Origin: Paenibacillus hamazuiensis
GTDB taxonomy: Bacteria; Bacillota; Bacilli; Paenibacillales; NBRC-103111
DNA length: 64,000 nucleotides
Direction of reading: 5' to 3'
Assembly (NCBI RefSeq): GCF_023276405.1
Contig: NZ_JALRMO010000001.1
Span: forward strand, 8,706,505 to 8,770,504
The notes beneath the pieces are model-generated. The model was given only the letters and a program-made list of their open reading frames with translations, was not told where the DNA came from and did no database searches. Of the stretch, positions 26,913 to 34,914 are shown in pieces. The translations under genes and the position numbers were made by a program. Every line of letters starts with the position of its first letter. Position 1 is the first letter of the stretch.

Positions 26913-28106
26913 ATGTTCTTGAAAAAAAGCACATTTTTTACGACAGGACAGCTGGCTAAGCGGACGGGATTATCTCTTCGAACCTTGCGGTATTATGACC
27001 AGATAGGACTGTTGACTCCGGACAAGGATCAAACGGGAGCTGTGAGAAGGTATGGAGTGGACGACCTAAGCCGGCTGCAGCAAATTCAAACGCTGAAGTA
27101 CGTGGGGTTGTCATTGGAGGAGATCAGGAGCATTTTGGCGGCGGAGATGGACTCAAGCGGAAAGATTCGGGACTCGCTTCTCGCTCAGTTGGATGTGCTG
27201 CGGCAAAAGATGCTCCATACCGAAAATGTCGTGAAGGCGATCCGCAGGGCGTTAGAGGAAGGAAACGCGTTAAGCGAGGGGGGATGGAACCATCTGGCGG
27301 ACATTATTCAGGCTGTACAGACGGACCAGAAGTGGGGGGAACAGTATCGGAGTCCGTCCCGGTTACAATCCCGAATGCACCTGTATGACCGTTTCAGCAC
27401 CAATCCGCACGGATGGTACAAATGGGTGTTTGAGCAGCTTGGGCGGGAGCCGGACGTTCATTTGCTGGAGCTGGGCTGCGGGGACGGCGCCTTGTGGCAG
27501 CGCAACGCCGATCGCATTCCGGAGAGTTGGCGTATCACATTGACAGATCTGTCCGAAGGGATGGTGGAGGAGGCGCGGAGCCGGCTCAAAGATCTGCCCC
27601 AATTTAAATTTCTGGTAGCGGACGCGCAGGACATCCCCTTCCACGACGGGCAATTCGATAAGGTTATCGCGGGCAACATGCTCTATCATGTGCAGGATAT
27701 CCCAAAAGCCATTCGGGAAATACATCGAGTTATAAAAAAAGGCGGCTGCTTCTACACCACGACGATGAGCTTGCGGCATCTGCAGGAGGTGGAGCAGCTC
27801 GGTATATCTTTTGACCCGGAGATGGAGGTCCTGGACCGCGTCATTGAGAGATTTCATTTGGGTAATGCGGATGAGCTGCTCTCGCCTTTCTTTCGCGAGG
27901 TTGAACCGTTCTTTTATGAGGACAGCCTAAGAATCACCGAAGCGCAAGCTCTGATTGACTACATGATCTCCACTCCTATGAATGCGCGGTCAAGACTGCA
28001 GGGAGCGGCACTGGACCGCTTTCGGACCTATGTTGAGCAGATTCTGGAGCGCGAAGGCGCTTTGCTCGTTACGAAAGAAAACGGAATGTATAAAGGGAGG
28101 AAATAA
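26913..28106 (+). CDS. MerR regulator fused to a SAM-dependent methyltransferase
   Basis: Residues 8-80 are a MerR winged helix (GQLAKRTGLSLRTLRYYDQI), followed by a coiled-coil dimer helix at about 85-130. From about 150 onward there is a class I methyltransferase with motif I LLELGCGDGALW (about 184-195), an acidic motif II region (TLTDLSEGM) and the later SPFFREVEPFFYED segment. 397 residues. GGAGGGGGG lies immediately before ATG 26913. The promoter has MerR architecture, so it probably controls itself and the next gene, which begins on the base after its stop. What the methyltransferase domain modifies is unknown; it could instead serve as the effector-sensing module. Confidence 0.87.
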   Translation: MFLKKSTFFTTGQLAKRTGLSLRTLRYYDQIGLLTPDKDQTGAVRRYGVDDLSRLQQIQTLKYVGLSLEEIRSILAAEMDSSGKIRDSLLAQLDVLRQKMLHTENVVKAIRRALEEGNALSEGGWNHLADIIQAVQTDQKWGEQYRSPSRLQSRMHLYDRFSTNPHGWYKWVFEQLGREPDVHLLELGCGDGALWQRNADRIPESWRITLTDLSEGMVEEARSRLKDLPQFKFLVADAQDIPFHDGQFDKVIAGNMLYHVQDIPKAIREIHRVIKKGGCFYTTTMSLRHLQEVEQLGISFDPEMEVLDRVIERFHLGNADELLSPFFREVEPFFYEDSLRITEAQALIDYMISTPMNARSRLQGAALDRFRTYVEQILEREGALLVTKENGMYKGRK

Positions 28107-29090
28107 ATGATGGAAACTCGCCACGCCAGAATCCGAAATGTTACAGAGGAGGTTTTGTCGGACAATTGGTATGTTCTGAAAAAAGTCACCTTCGAGTACC
28201 GTAAAGATAACGGGGTATGGGAAAAGCAGACGCGCGAAGTGTACGATCGCGGCAACGGCGCGACCATCCTCCTCTATAACCGGGAGAATCAAACCGTTGT
28301 GCTGACCCGCCAATTTCGAATGCCGACCTACAAAAATCAAAATCCTACGGGTATGTTAATCGAAACATGCGCCGGGTTGCTGGACCGGGAAACGCCGGAA
28401 GCAACCATTATACGCGAGACGGAGGAAGAGACGGGCTACAAGCTCAAGAAGGTTCAAAAAGTCGGAGAAGCTTACATGTCGCCGGGTTCAGTTACGGAGA
28501 TCGTACATTTTTACGTCGCAGAGTACGACGCAACGATGGCATCGGGAAGAGGGGGCGGTCTCGATGAGGAGCAGGAGAATATCGAAGTATTGGAATTGCC
28601 GTTCCGCCAGGCATTGGATATGATACGAACCGGCGAGATTCGGGACGGGAAGACGATCCTGCTTCTTCAATACGCTGATCTGCACGGGCTGTTTGAACGT
28701 GAGGCGGATATTACGCCGCCCGGACAAAAACCGCTGCATATTCTTGTTGCCGGACCGTACAGATCGGGAACCGGCGACGATCCGAAGAGAATCGAACAAA
28801 ACGTCCGATTCATGAACGAGGTCGCCCTGCAGATCTATGAAGCCGGGCATATGCCGGTTTTAGGGGAATGGTACGCGCTGCCGCTGATCGCCACCGCGGG
28901 ATCAACCGGTATCGGTGACGGGACATTCAATTGCATTTTTCACCCGTCCGCGGTGCGTCTGATCAACCACTGCGATGCCGTGCTGAGAGTAGGAGGTCCG
29001 TCGACGGGGGCGGATGAAATGGTAAAGATCGGGAAGGAGAAGGGGAAACAGATCTTCGGGAGGCTTGAGGACATTCCAAAGCTGCATTAG
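28107..29090 (+). CDS. Nudix hydrolase (NudK-like) fused to a DUF4406 domain
   Basis: The first ~195 residues resemble GDP-mannose pyrophosphatase NudK: LSDNWYVLKKVTFEYR, REVYDRGNGATILLYN and QFRMPT, with the Nudix box elements GLLDRE and RETEEETGY in the right spacing. The last ~120 residues form a DUF4406/nucleoside 2-deoxyribosyltransferase-like domain (ILVAGPYRSGTGDDPKRIEQ, HMPVLGEWYALPL, and the C-terminal GGPSTGADEM). A nucleotide-sugar or nucleotide pyrophosphatase joined to a possible N-glycosidase would make a two-step nucleotide-processing enzyme; this is inferred. It directly follows the MerR-methyltransferase gene and should be co-regulated with it. Confidence 0.85.
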   Translation: MMETRHARIRNVTEEVLSDNWYVLKKVTFEYRKDNGVWEKQTREVYDRGNGATILLYNRENQTVVLTRQFRMPTYKNQNPTGMLIETCAGLLDRETPEATIIRETEEETGYKLKKVQKVGEAYMSPGSVTEIVHFYVAEYDATMASGRGGGLDEEQENIEVLELPFRQALDMIRTGEIRDGKTILLLQYADLHGLFEREADITPPGQKPLHILVAGPYRSGTGDDPKRIEQNVRFMNEVALQIYEAGHMPVLGEWYALPLIATAGSTGIGDGTFNCIFHPSAVRLINHCDAVLRVGGPSTGADEMVKIGKEKGKQIFGRLEDIPKLH

Positions 29091-29243
29091 AAAAAGACAA
29101 CATCATGAACTGAAATTCGTTTTACTTATGGCTGACCATAGATATTTCGAATTTTCCTTTTCATGAAAGCCCCATTAATATGATTTTATAAGTTGAACCA
29201 AACATTTACATGTTGCAGCGGTCGGTTACGGCTCATGCTGGTG

Positions 29244-29426
29244 TAACGGTTGCAGTGGAGCTTAAACGGGCTAAATGGGTCATTTCAGAACGGCAACGGT
29301 TGCCAGAGCGGTTATTTGTGAACTTTCATCGTTTTAAGGGATACAAGATGGGAAATAAGCTCTGCCACAACCGTTACGATTTATAAATGACGTTTTTGAG
29401 CCAAATAAGCTCGACAGCAACCGTTA
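29244..29426. repeat. Nested palindromic intergenic repeat (183 bp)
   Basis: The 382-base gap at 29091-29472 has no gene. It contains two 42-base arms in inverted orientation, 29244-29285 and 29385-29426, that match at about 31 of 42 positions and begin with TAACGGTTGC. Between them lies a second inverted pair (29294-29317 and 29353-29376) built on the same core of AACGGTTG, GAGC and TTATTT. The whole could fold into one long hairpin. It looks like a non-coding repeat family or MITE-like element; no open frame or flanking duplication is seen. Confidence 0.7.
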
Positions 29427-29472
29427 ATCAGCCCGTATCCGTGTTCACTTAAAAAAGGAGGAGACAACCGAT

Positions 29473-30144
29473 ATGCATCAAGCCAAAAGGCAAATTGCGC
29501 TTGTCCACGCGACGATGAATTCCGTTCAACCAATTGTGGAAGCGTTTCAGGAGCATGCCCCGCATGTGAAATTGCTTCATTTTCTGGATGAAGGATTGAT
29601 TTCAGAGCTCAACGAGACCGGTGTCGTTTCAGAGTCCATGGTCCGCAGGCTCGTCGGTTTGATGGAGCGTGCGGAACAGAGCCGGGCGGAGGGGATTATG
29701 CTGACATGCTCGTCGTTTACGCCGCAGGTTAACGGAATCAAACATCTTTTCTCCAAGCCGGTGCTGAGTGCGGATTACAGCATGCTGGAGCACGCGGTAA
29801 AGCTCGGGAAGCGAATCGGAGTCATTGCAACGGTTCAGGCGGCCGGACCGACGACGACGGGCCTTATCCAAGAGATAGCCGGGCGGGAAGGGGCTGACGT
29901 ACATGTGGAGACGATCGTGCTCACGGAAGCTTTCGATGCGCTGCAGGCAGGTGATCCGAACAAGCATGATCAGCTCATAGGACAGCGAATACATGAAATG
30001 GAAAGCCGCTGCGATGTGATCGTACTGGCCCAAATGTCGATGGCTCGCGTGTTGAAGCAAGTTCCGAAGGGATCGGTACCTGTGCTGACCAGCCCGGAAA
30101 TCAGCGTGAAGTCGATGCTTTCCGTCCTTTCTTGCGGCGATTAA
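29473..30144 (+). CDS. Asp/Glu/hydantoin racemase-superfamily protein
   Basis: This cytoplasmic protein of 223 residues has the two-domain fold of aspartate/glutamate racemases, arylmalonate decarboxylases and maleate isomerases. The first catalytic cysteine is in MLTCSSFTP at about residue 78. The second catalytic cysteine region reads VIVLAQMSMAR, with no cysteine, so a two-base racemase mechanism is doubtful; a decarboxylase or isomerase, or a lyase role, is possible. AAAGGAGGAG precedes ATG 29473. It is followed by a LacI regulator and dehydrogenases. A close paralogue with the same missing cysteine lies at 47339-48003. Confidence 0.82.
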   Translation: MHQAKRQIALVHATMNSVQPIVEAFQEHAPHVKLLHFLDEGLISELNETGVVSESMVRRLVGLMERAEQSRAEGIMLTCSSFTPQVNGIKHLFSKPVLSADYSMLEHAVKLGKRIGVIATVQAAGPTTTGLIQEIAGREGADVHVETIVLTEAFDALQAGDPNKHDQLIGQRIHEMESRCDVIVLAQMSMARVLKQVPKGSVPVLTSPEISVKSMLSVLSCGD

Positions 30145-30177
30145 AGAATACGTATTCTGAAAAAGGAAATGGCTTCC

Positions 30178-31209
30178 ATGAATGCGGAAAAAATAACGAT
30201 CCACGATGTCGCGAAAAAAGCGGGGGTTTCTCAACCGACCGTATCGAAGGTTCTCAACAAGTATCCGAACGTGAAACCGTCCACTCGTCAAAAAGTGCTC
30301 GATGCGATTGCGGAGCTCGGTTTTATTCCGGACGAAATAGCCCGCAGTATGGTGACGAACAAAACGAATACGATTGGACTTATCGTACAGGATATTGCCA
30401 ATCCGTTTTATGCGGAAACGGCTCAGCTGGTAATACGCCACGCCAACATGGCCGGATACGAGATCGTTGTACTGGATGCGGGCCATAGGGATCGGAACAT
30501 GGAGCATGCTTTAAAGACGCTCGTATCGAAGCGGGTAGACGGTATTATCGCCGCATCGGTTACCCGTGACGAACCAAGTGTGAAACGCCTTGCTCAAACC
30601 GGATTTCCTATCGTGCTCTATAACCGGAAAATGGATGACGCGATGACAAGTTATATTGAAGTCGATAATGAACTGGGCGTCCGCATGGCGATGAGTCATT
30701 TGATGGAAAACGGACACAGGCGGATCGGATACGTTTCCGGCCCGTTGAAATATTCCACCTTCCATGAACGGTATCGGGGGTATATTTCCAGTCTGCGAGA
30801 TTCGGAGTTTGTGTATACGTCCGATTGGATTTATGACGGTGTTTTTGAATATGACGCTATATATTCGTATGTGCAGCGCGTACTGGGCGAACGGGACGGT
30901 CCGACAAGTTTTGTGGCGGCTTCGGATCAGATGGCAATGGCTGTCATGGACGCCGTGGTATCGATGGGATTGTCGGTGCCGCGAGACATCTCGATCATCG
31001 GTTTTGACAATATCGGTATTGCCGCCAATCCCTTAATCAATTTGACCACCGTCTCGCAGCAAAAAAAGAAAATGGCGCAGCTTGCGTTAGAGATTTTGCT
31101 GAAGCAGCTTGGCAGCGATCATCGGGATAAGCAGCCTGTTCAAGTAACACTGGAGCCGGAACTGATCATAAGAGGAACGACGGGGCCTTGCTTAAAGGCC
31201 AATGTGTAG
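30178..31209 (+). CDS. LacI-family transcriptional regulator
   Basis: This is a repressor or activator of sugar-type catabolic genes. The N-terminal LacI helix-turn-helix (ITIHDVAKKAGVSQPTVSKV, about residues 5-24) and hinge helix are followed by a periplasmic-binding-like effector domain ending near GTTGP. About 343 residues. ATG 30178 is chosen because AAAAGGA lies ten bases upstream; ATG 30169 is too close to that site. It lies 33 bases after the racemase-like gene and 19 bases before the SDR gene, so it probably controls this five-gene operon, itself included. No clear operator was picked out. Confidence 0.88.
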   Translation: MNAEKITIHDVAKKAGVSQPTVSKVLNKYPNVKPSTRQKVLDAIAELGFIPDEIARSMVTNKTNTIGLIVQDIANPFYAETAQLVIRHANMAGYEIVVLDAGHRDRNMEHALKTLVSKRVDGIIAASVTRDEPSVKRLAQTGFPIVLYNRKMDDAMTSYIEVDNELGVRMAMSHLMENGHRRIGYVSGPLKYSTFHERYRGYISSLRDSEFVYTSDWIYDGVFEYDAIYSYVQRVLGERDGPTSFVAASDQMAMAVMDAVVSMGLSVPRDISIIGFDNIGIAANPLINLTTVSQQKKKMAQLALEILLKQLGSDHRDKQPVQVTLEPELIIRGTTGPCLKANV

Positions 31210-31228
31210 GGAAGGAGGTGCCATGGGT

Positions 31229-31996
31229 ATGAAGTTGAACCAATTATTTGATTTGGCCGGGAAAACCGCCGTTGTGACGGGGGCCAGTCAAGGCATAGGA
31301 AGCGACATGGCCAAGCTCCTTGCAAACGCCGGGGCCAAGGTGGCCCTGGTGGCCAGAAACGAAACAAAATTGGAGGCGCTGGCGGAAGAAATTCGGGCGG
31401 CCGAAGGGATGGCGCTGAGTATAGGCTGCGACGTTTTATCGGTCGATGAGCTGCCGGCCGTGATGCGCAAGGTTAACGAAACTTTCGGCAGTGTGGATAT
31501 TCTCGTGAACAATGCGGGCACGAACATTGCCAAACCTGCCGAAGAGGTTACGGAAGCCGATTGGGATGCGGTGCTCGATTTAAATTTAAAAAGCGCTTTT
31601 TTCTGCAGTCAAGCCGCCGCCCGATTTATGAAGGAGAACGGGCGCGGCAAAATCATCAATATATCGTCTCAGATGGCTTTTGTAGGCTATTATAAACGCA
31701 GTGCTTATTGCTCCAGCAAAGGCGGGCTGCTGCAGCTTACTAGGGCGCTGGCCATCGAATGGGCTGCCTGCGGCATCAATGTGAACGCGATTGCACCCAC
31801 GTTCATCGAAACTCCGTTAACGGAGCGGATGTTGGACGATCCCGAATTCAAAGAAGACGTGCTGAGGCGTATTCCGCTGGGGCGCTTGGCGAAACCGGAG
31901 GATTTGTTCGGGGCGCTTCTTTATTTGAGCTCCCGGGCATCGGACATGGTGACCGGGCAAACGATCGTCGTGGACGGCGGATGGACGGTATGGTAA
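31229..31996 (+). CDS. Short-chain dehydrogenase/reductase (SDR)
   Basis: This is an NAD(P)-dependent oxidoreductase of about 256 residues. It has the classical SDR glycine motif TGASQGIG at about residues 19-26, NNAG at about 92, the catalytic serine region NISSQM, and the YxxxK pair in AYCSSK. The C-terminal VVDGGWT ending is typical. The sequence resembles gluconate/3-ketoacyl-type SDRs. AAGGAGGTG at 31212-31220 lies eight bases before ATG 31229, which is therefore preferred over ATG 31223. It lies in an operon with an iron alcohol dehydrogenase and an aldehyde dehydrogenase, suggesting stepwise oxidation of a hydroxy compound. Confidence 0.88.
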   Translation: MKLNQLFDLAGKTAVVTGASQGIGSDMAKLLANAGAKVALVARNETKLEALAEEIRAAEGMALSIGCDVLSVDELPAVMRKVNETFGSVDILVNNAGTNIAKPAEEVTEADWDAVLDLNLKSAFFCSQAAARFMKENGRGKIINISSQMAFVGYYKRSAYCSSKGGLLQLTRALAIEWAACGINVNAIAPTFIETPLTERMLDDPEFKEDVLRRIPLGRLAKPEDLFGALLYLSSRASDMVTGQTIVVDGGWTVW

Positions 31997-32031
31997 GCGA
32001 TAAATGATTTTAATTTCAGGAGGTATGATGA

Positions 32032-33198
32032 ATGAGCGCTTATTCCGATTTTCGCATGCCGGGCAACGTCCGGTTCGGTGTACAGTCATTGCAGTCGCTG
32101 CCGGAGGAAGTCACCCGTTTCTCCCCTTCCCGGATCGCACTCGTGAGCGACAAAGGTTTGGAAGGGGCCGGTGTCGTGGGCCGAATCGTCGAATTGCTGG
32201 AGAGGCTTCATATTCCGTTAGTCGTTTTCACGGACATTCAAGGGGAGCCGACGTTTAAGCTGCTTGCCGGGGCTGTCGATTCGCTGCGTCAGGAAAGCTG
32301 CGATCTGGTGGTCGGGATCGGCGGCGGCAGCGCGATGGATATGGCCAAGACGATCGCCGCTTTGCTGGATAAATCCGATATTGCCCCTTATATCAGCGGC
32401 GAGAAGGCGATTGAGAATCGCAGCGTACCTTGCATTTTGCTGCCCACCACCTCCGGTACGGGCGCGGAAATGACGATGAACGCCATTTTCGGAGATGACG
32501 AGCAGGAGCTTAAACGGGGACTGGTGAGTCCTGCGCTGCTTCCCGATGTGGCCATTATCGATCCGATGCTGACGGTCTCCTGCCCGGCCCGTGTGACGGC
32601 CGCCTCCGGAGTCGATGCTTTTACGCATGCGATCGAATCTTACGTGGCGGTGCGCGCGACACCGGCGACGAAAATGTACGCCGAGCAGGCGATGAAGCTG
32701 TTCCCCGCCCATATTGCCCGCGCCGTTCATCACGGAAGCAGCGTCGATGCCCGGATCGGGATGAGTCTCGTCAGCAACTGGGCGGGGATATCATTGGCGA
32801 ACGCCGGCGTCGGCGCCGTCCATGCGCTCGCTTATCCGCTCGGCGGGAAGTTTCACATCGAGCACGGGATAGCCAATGCCCTGTTGATGCCGTTTGTGTT
32901 TGAAGTGACGGGAAAAACCTGCACGGAGCAGATGGTGAACATCGCCGGATTTCTGCAGCTGGGCGATTACGGCAGCCGGCCGCACGAAGCTTTGCAGGCG
33001 GTTACGGATTACATGTTCCGGCTGCTTGGAGAGCTCGATCTGCCCACTTCGCTAAGCGGGCTCGGAGTGGACGAGGCCGCATTGCCGGTGCTTGCCGAAC
33101 AGGCGTCGAAGATCGACCGTTTGCTGCTGAATACGCCGTATAAGCTGAACAAAGACAAGATTTTGCGGATCTATGAAAAGGCCTATCGTGGTGTTTAA
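32032..33198 (+). CDS. Iron-containing alcohol dehydrogenase
   Basis: This group III dehydrogenase of 388 residues oxidises an alcohol or hydroxy acid with NAD. The N-terminal dinucleotide domain includes GIGGGSAMDMAK (about residues 96-107). The metal-binding C-terminal domain has SGVDAFTHAIE and HALAYPLGGKFHIEHG, supplying the aspartate and three histidines. AGGAGG lies eight bases upstream of ATG 32032. It follows the SDR gene and precedes the aldehyde dehydrogenase gene with short gaps. A 4-hydroxybutyrate, lactaldehyde or similar substrate would fit the neighbours but is not shown. Confidence 0.9.
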   Translation: MSAYSDFRMPGNVRFGVQSLQSLPEEVTRFSPSRIALVSDKGLEGAGVVGRIVELLERLHIPLVVFTDIQGEPTFKLLAGAVDSLRQESCDLVVGIGGGSAMDMAKTIAALLDKSDIAPYISGEKAIENRSVPCILLPTTSGTGAEMTMNAIFGDDEQELKRGLVSPALLPDVAIIDPMLTVSCPARVTAASGVDAFTHAIESYVAVRATPATKMYAEQAMKLFPAHIARAVHHGSSVDARIGMSLVSNWAGISLANAGVGAVHALAYPLGGKFHIEHGIANALLMPFVFEVTGKTCTEQMVNIAGFLQLGDYGSRPHEALQAVTDYMFRLLGELDLPTSLSGLGVDEAALPVLAEQASKIDRLLLNTPYKLNKDKILRIYEKAYRGV

Positions 33199-33218
33199 AT
33201 ATAAGCGAAAGGAGTTTG

Positions 33219-34646
33219 ATGGTCTTGGAGGCAAAAAAATTGTTTATCGGCGGTCAATGGGTCGCTGGAAAACGGCATTACGAACTGTTTTCCCCGTATA
33301 ACGGAGAAAACCTTGGGCTCATCCCGCTCGCGGACCGGGCGGATGTGGAGGCGGCGCTGGCGAGCGCCCATGCTGCGGCGAAGACGATGCGACGTCTGAC
33401 GGCGCTCGAACGATCGCAAATATTGGAGAGGGTGTCCCGGCTTTTTGAGCAAAAGTCGGAGGAATGTGCGCTCATCCTGGCAGCCGAGAACGCCAAGCCG
33501 CTCAAAGCGGCCAGGGCGGAGATCGCGCGCACGATAGAAACGTACAAGTTTGCCTCGGAAGAGGCCAAACGGATTCACGGCGAAACGGTTCCGCTGGATG
33601 CGGCCAAGGGCGGAAGGGGGAAGTTCGGGTTTACGGTGCGTGAACCGCTCGGTGTCATCGCGGCGATCACTCCGTTTAATTTTCCGTTCAACCTTACGGC
33701 GCATAAGCTCGGGCCGGCCTTTGCCGCCGGCAACGCCGTCGTGCTGAAACCGGCATCGCAAACGCCGCTTAGCGCCTTCATGACGGCCGGCATCTTCGAG
33801 CAGGCGGGCTTGCCTGCGGGAGCGCTTAACGTCGTGACCGGCCGGGGTGGCGATGTCGGAGACCTGCTCGTGAAAGACAGCCGGGTCAAAATGGTCACGT
33901 TTACCGGCAGCTATGAGGTCGGGCTCGGCATAAGGGAAAAAGCGGGGCTGAAGCGGGTCACGCTGGAGCTCGGATCGAACTCCGCCGTCATTGTCGACAG
34001 CGCCGAAAATATTCAAGCGGTAGCGGCCCGCTGCGTGGAAGGCTCTTTCAATTTCGCCGGTCAAGTATGCATTTCGATTCAGCGAATTTTCGTGAAGCGG
34101 GAGTTATTCGAGCTTTTTTTGGAGGCATTCGTCGAAAACGCGAAACGGCTCGTCGTCGGCGACCCGCGCTTAGAGCAGACGGATGTGTCGGCTCTCATCC
34201 ACATACGCGAAGCGGAACGGATCGAACGCTGGGTGGCGGAAGCCGGGCAGGCCGGTGCACGGATCGTGCTCGGGGGGACGCGCGAAGGGGCCGTATTTCA
34301 GCCGACGGTCATCGCGGAGGGGCGTTCCGATTTGGCGCTGTCGTGCAGCGAGGCTTTCGGGCCGGTCGTCGTGATCAACCCGTACGAAGACTGGGAAGAC
34401 GCTCTCGCCCAAGTGAATGCGTCGCAATACGGCCTGCAAGCCGGCGTGTATACGACCTCGGTGCAGCGGGCGTTTGAGGCGGCCGAACGGCTGGAGGTCG
34501 GCGGGGTGATCATCAACGACATTCCCTCCTTCCGGGTGGATCATATGCCTTACGGCGGCGTGAAGAACAGCGGCATCGGCAAGGAAGGCGTCAAATATTC
34601 CACGGAAGAGATGACGGAATTGAAGTTCGTGGCGTTTCATTTATAG
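33219..34646 (+). CDS. Aldehyde dehydrogenase family protein
   Basis: This is an NAD(P)-dependent enzyme of about 475 residues that oxidises an aldehyde to an acid. It shows the cofactor-binding TPFNFPFNL, the glutamate in LELGSNSA, the catalytic cysteine in FAGQVCISIQR (about residue 284) and a C-terminal GGVKNSGIGKEG. The sequence resembles the succinate-semialdehyde/glyceraldehyde-type subgroup. ATG 33219 follows AAAGGAG; a TTG three bases earlier is possible. It is the last gene of the racemase-LacI-SDR-ADH-ALDH operon. Downstream lies a long palindromic element shared with the aconitase gene end. Confidence 0.9.
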   Translation: MVLEAKKLFIGGQWVAGKRHYELFSPYNGENLGLIPLADRADVEAALASAHAAAKTMRRLTALERSQILERVSRLFEQKSEECALILAAENAKPLKAARAEIARTIETYKFASEEAKRIHGETVPLDAAKGGRGKFGFTVREPLGVIAAITPFNFPFNLTAHKLGPAFAAGNAVVLKPASQTPLSAFMTAGIFEQAGLPAGALNVVTGRGGDVGDLLVKDSRVKMVTFTGSYEVGLGIREKAGLKRVTLELGSNSAVIVDSAENIQAVAARCVEGSFNFAGQVCISIQRIFVKRELFELFLEAFVENAKRLVVGDPRLEQTDVSALIHIREAERIERWVAEAGQAGARIVLGGTREGAVFQPTVIAEGRSDLALSCSEAFGPVVVINPYEDWEDALAQVNASQYGLQAGVYTTSVQRAFEAAERLEVGGVIINDIPSFRVDHMPYGGVKNSGIGKEGVKYSTEEMTELKFVAFHL

Positions 34647-34654
34647 GAAATACA

Positions 34655-34911
34655 AGAGGTGCCGGGGCTTTCCCGGCACCTCTAGCTTGTCGAAAAACCC
34701 AAAAAGCGGATGAATCCATTTGTCATGGGTGGGGGCATCCCCTCCGGCCGCTCTTGAAAACGTGTAAATTTAATCAATAAGCAGCGGTTTTTACACGTTT
34801 TCAAAGGCGGCCCGTAAACTCTCCGGGGAATACCCCTCACCTTATCAAGGGATTCATCTTGGAGTTGGGGTTTTCCGGGCAGCCTGGAGGTGCCGGGTAT
34901 CCCGGCACCTC
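34655..34911. repeat. Large imperfect palindrome (257 bp) between convergent genes
   Basis: The element begins with a perfect 12-bp hairpin (34655-34666 with 34672-34683) and ends with an 11-bp hairpin of the same stem sequence (34887-34897 with 34901-34911; GAGGTGCCGGG/CCCGGCACCTC). Between them are inverted segments: GATGAATCC (34709-34717) with GGATTCATC (34850-34858), GGCCGC with GCGGCC, and a perfect 15-bp central stem TTGAAAACGTGTAAA (34754-34768) with its complement at 34790-34804. The end hairpins may act as terminators for the ALDH and aconitase genes. The middle looks like an inserted repeat or structured RNA. Confidence 0.7.
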
Positions 34912-34914
34912 TTT

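Noticed and set aside
29244..29426. Repeat cluster considered as a CRISPR array
   Set aside because: Copies are in inverted orientation and variable, without regular spacers or cas genes.
33195..34064. Minus-strand open frame of about 289 codons opposite the aldehyde dehydrogenase gene
   Set aside because: It overlaps a complete, motif-bearing gene in high-GC coding sequence and has no recognisable domain; treated as a shadow frame.
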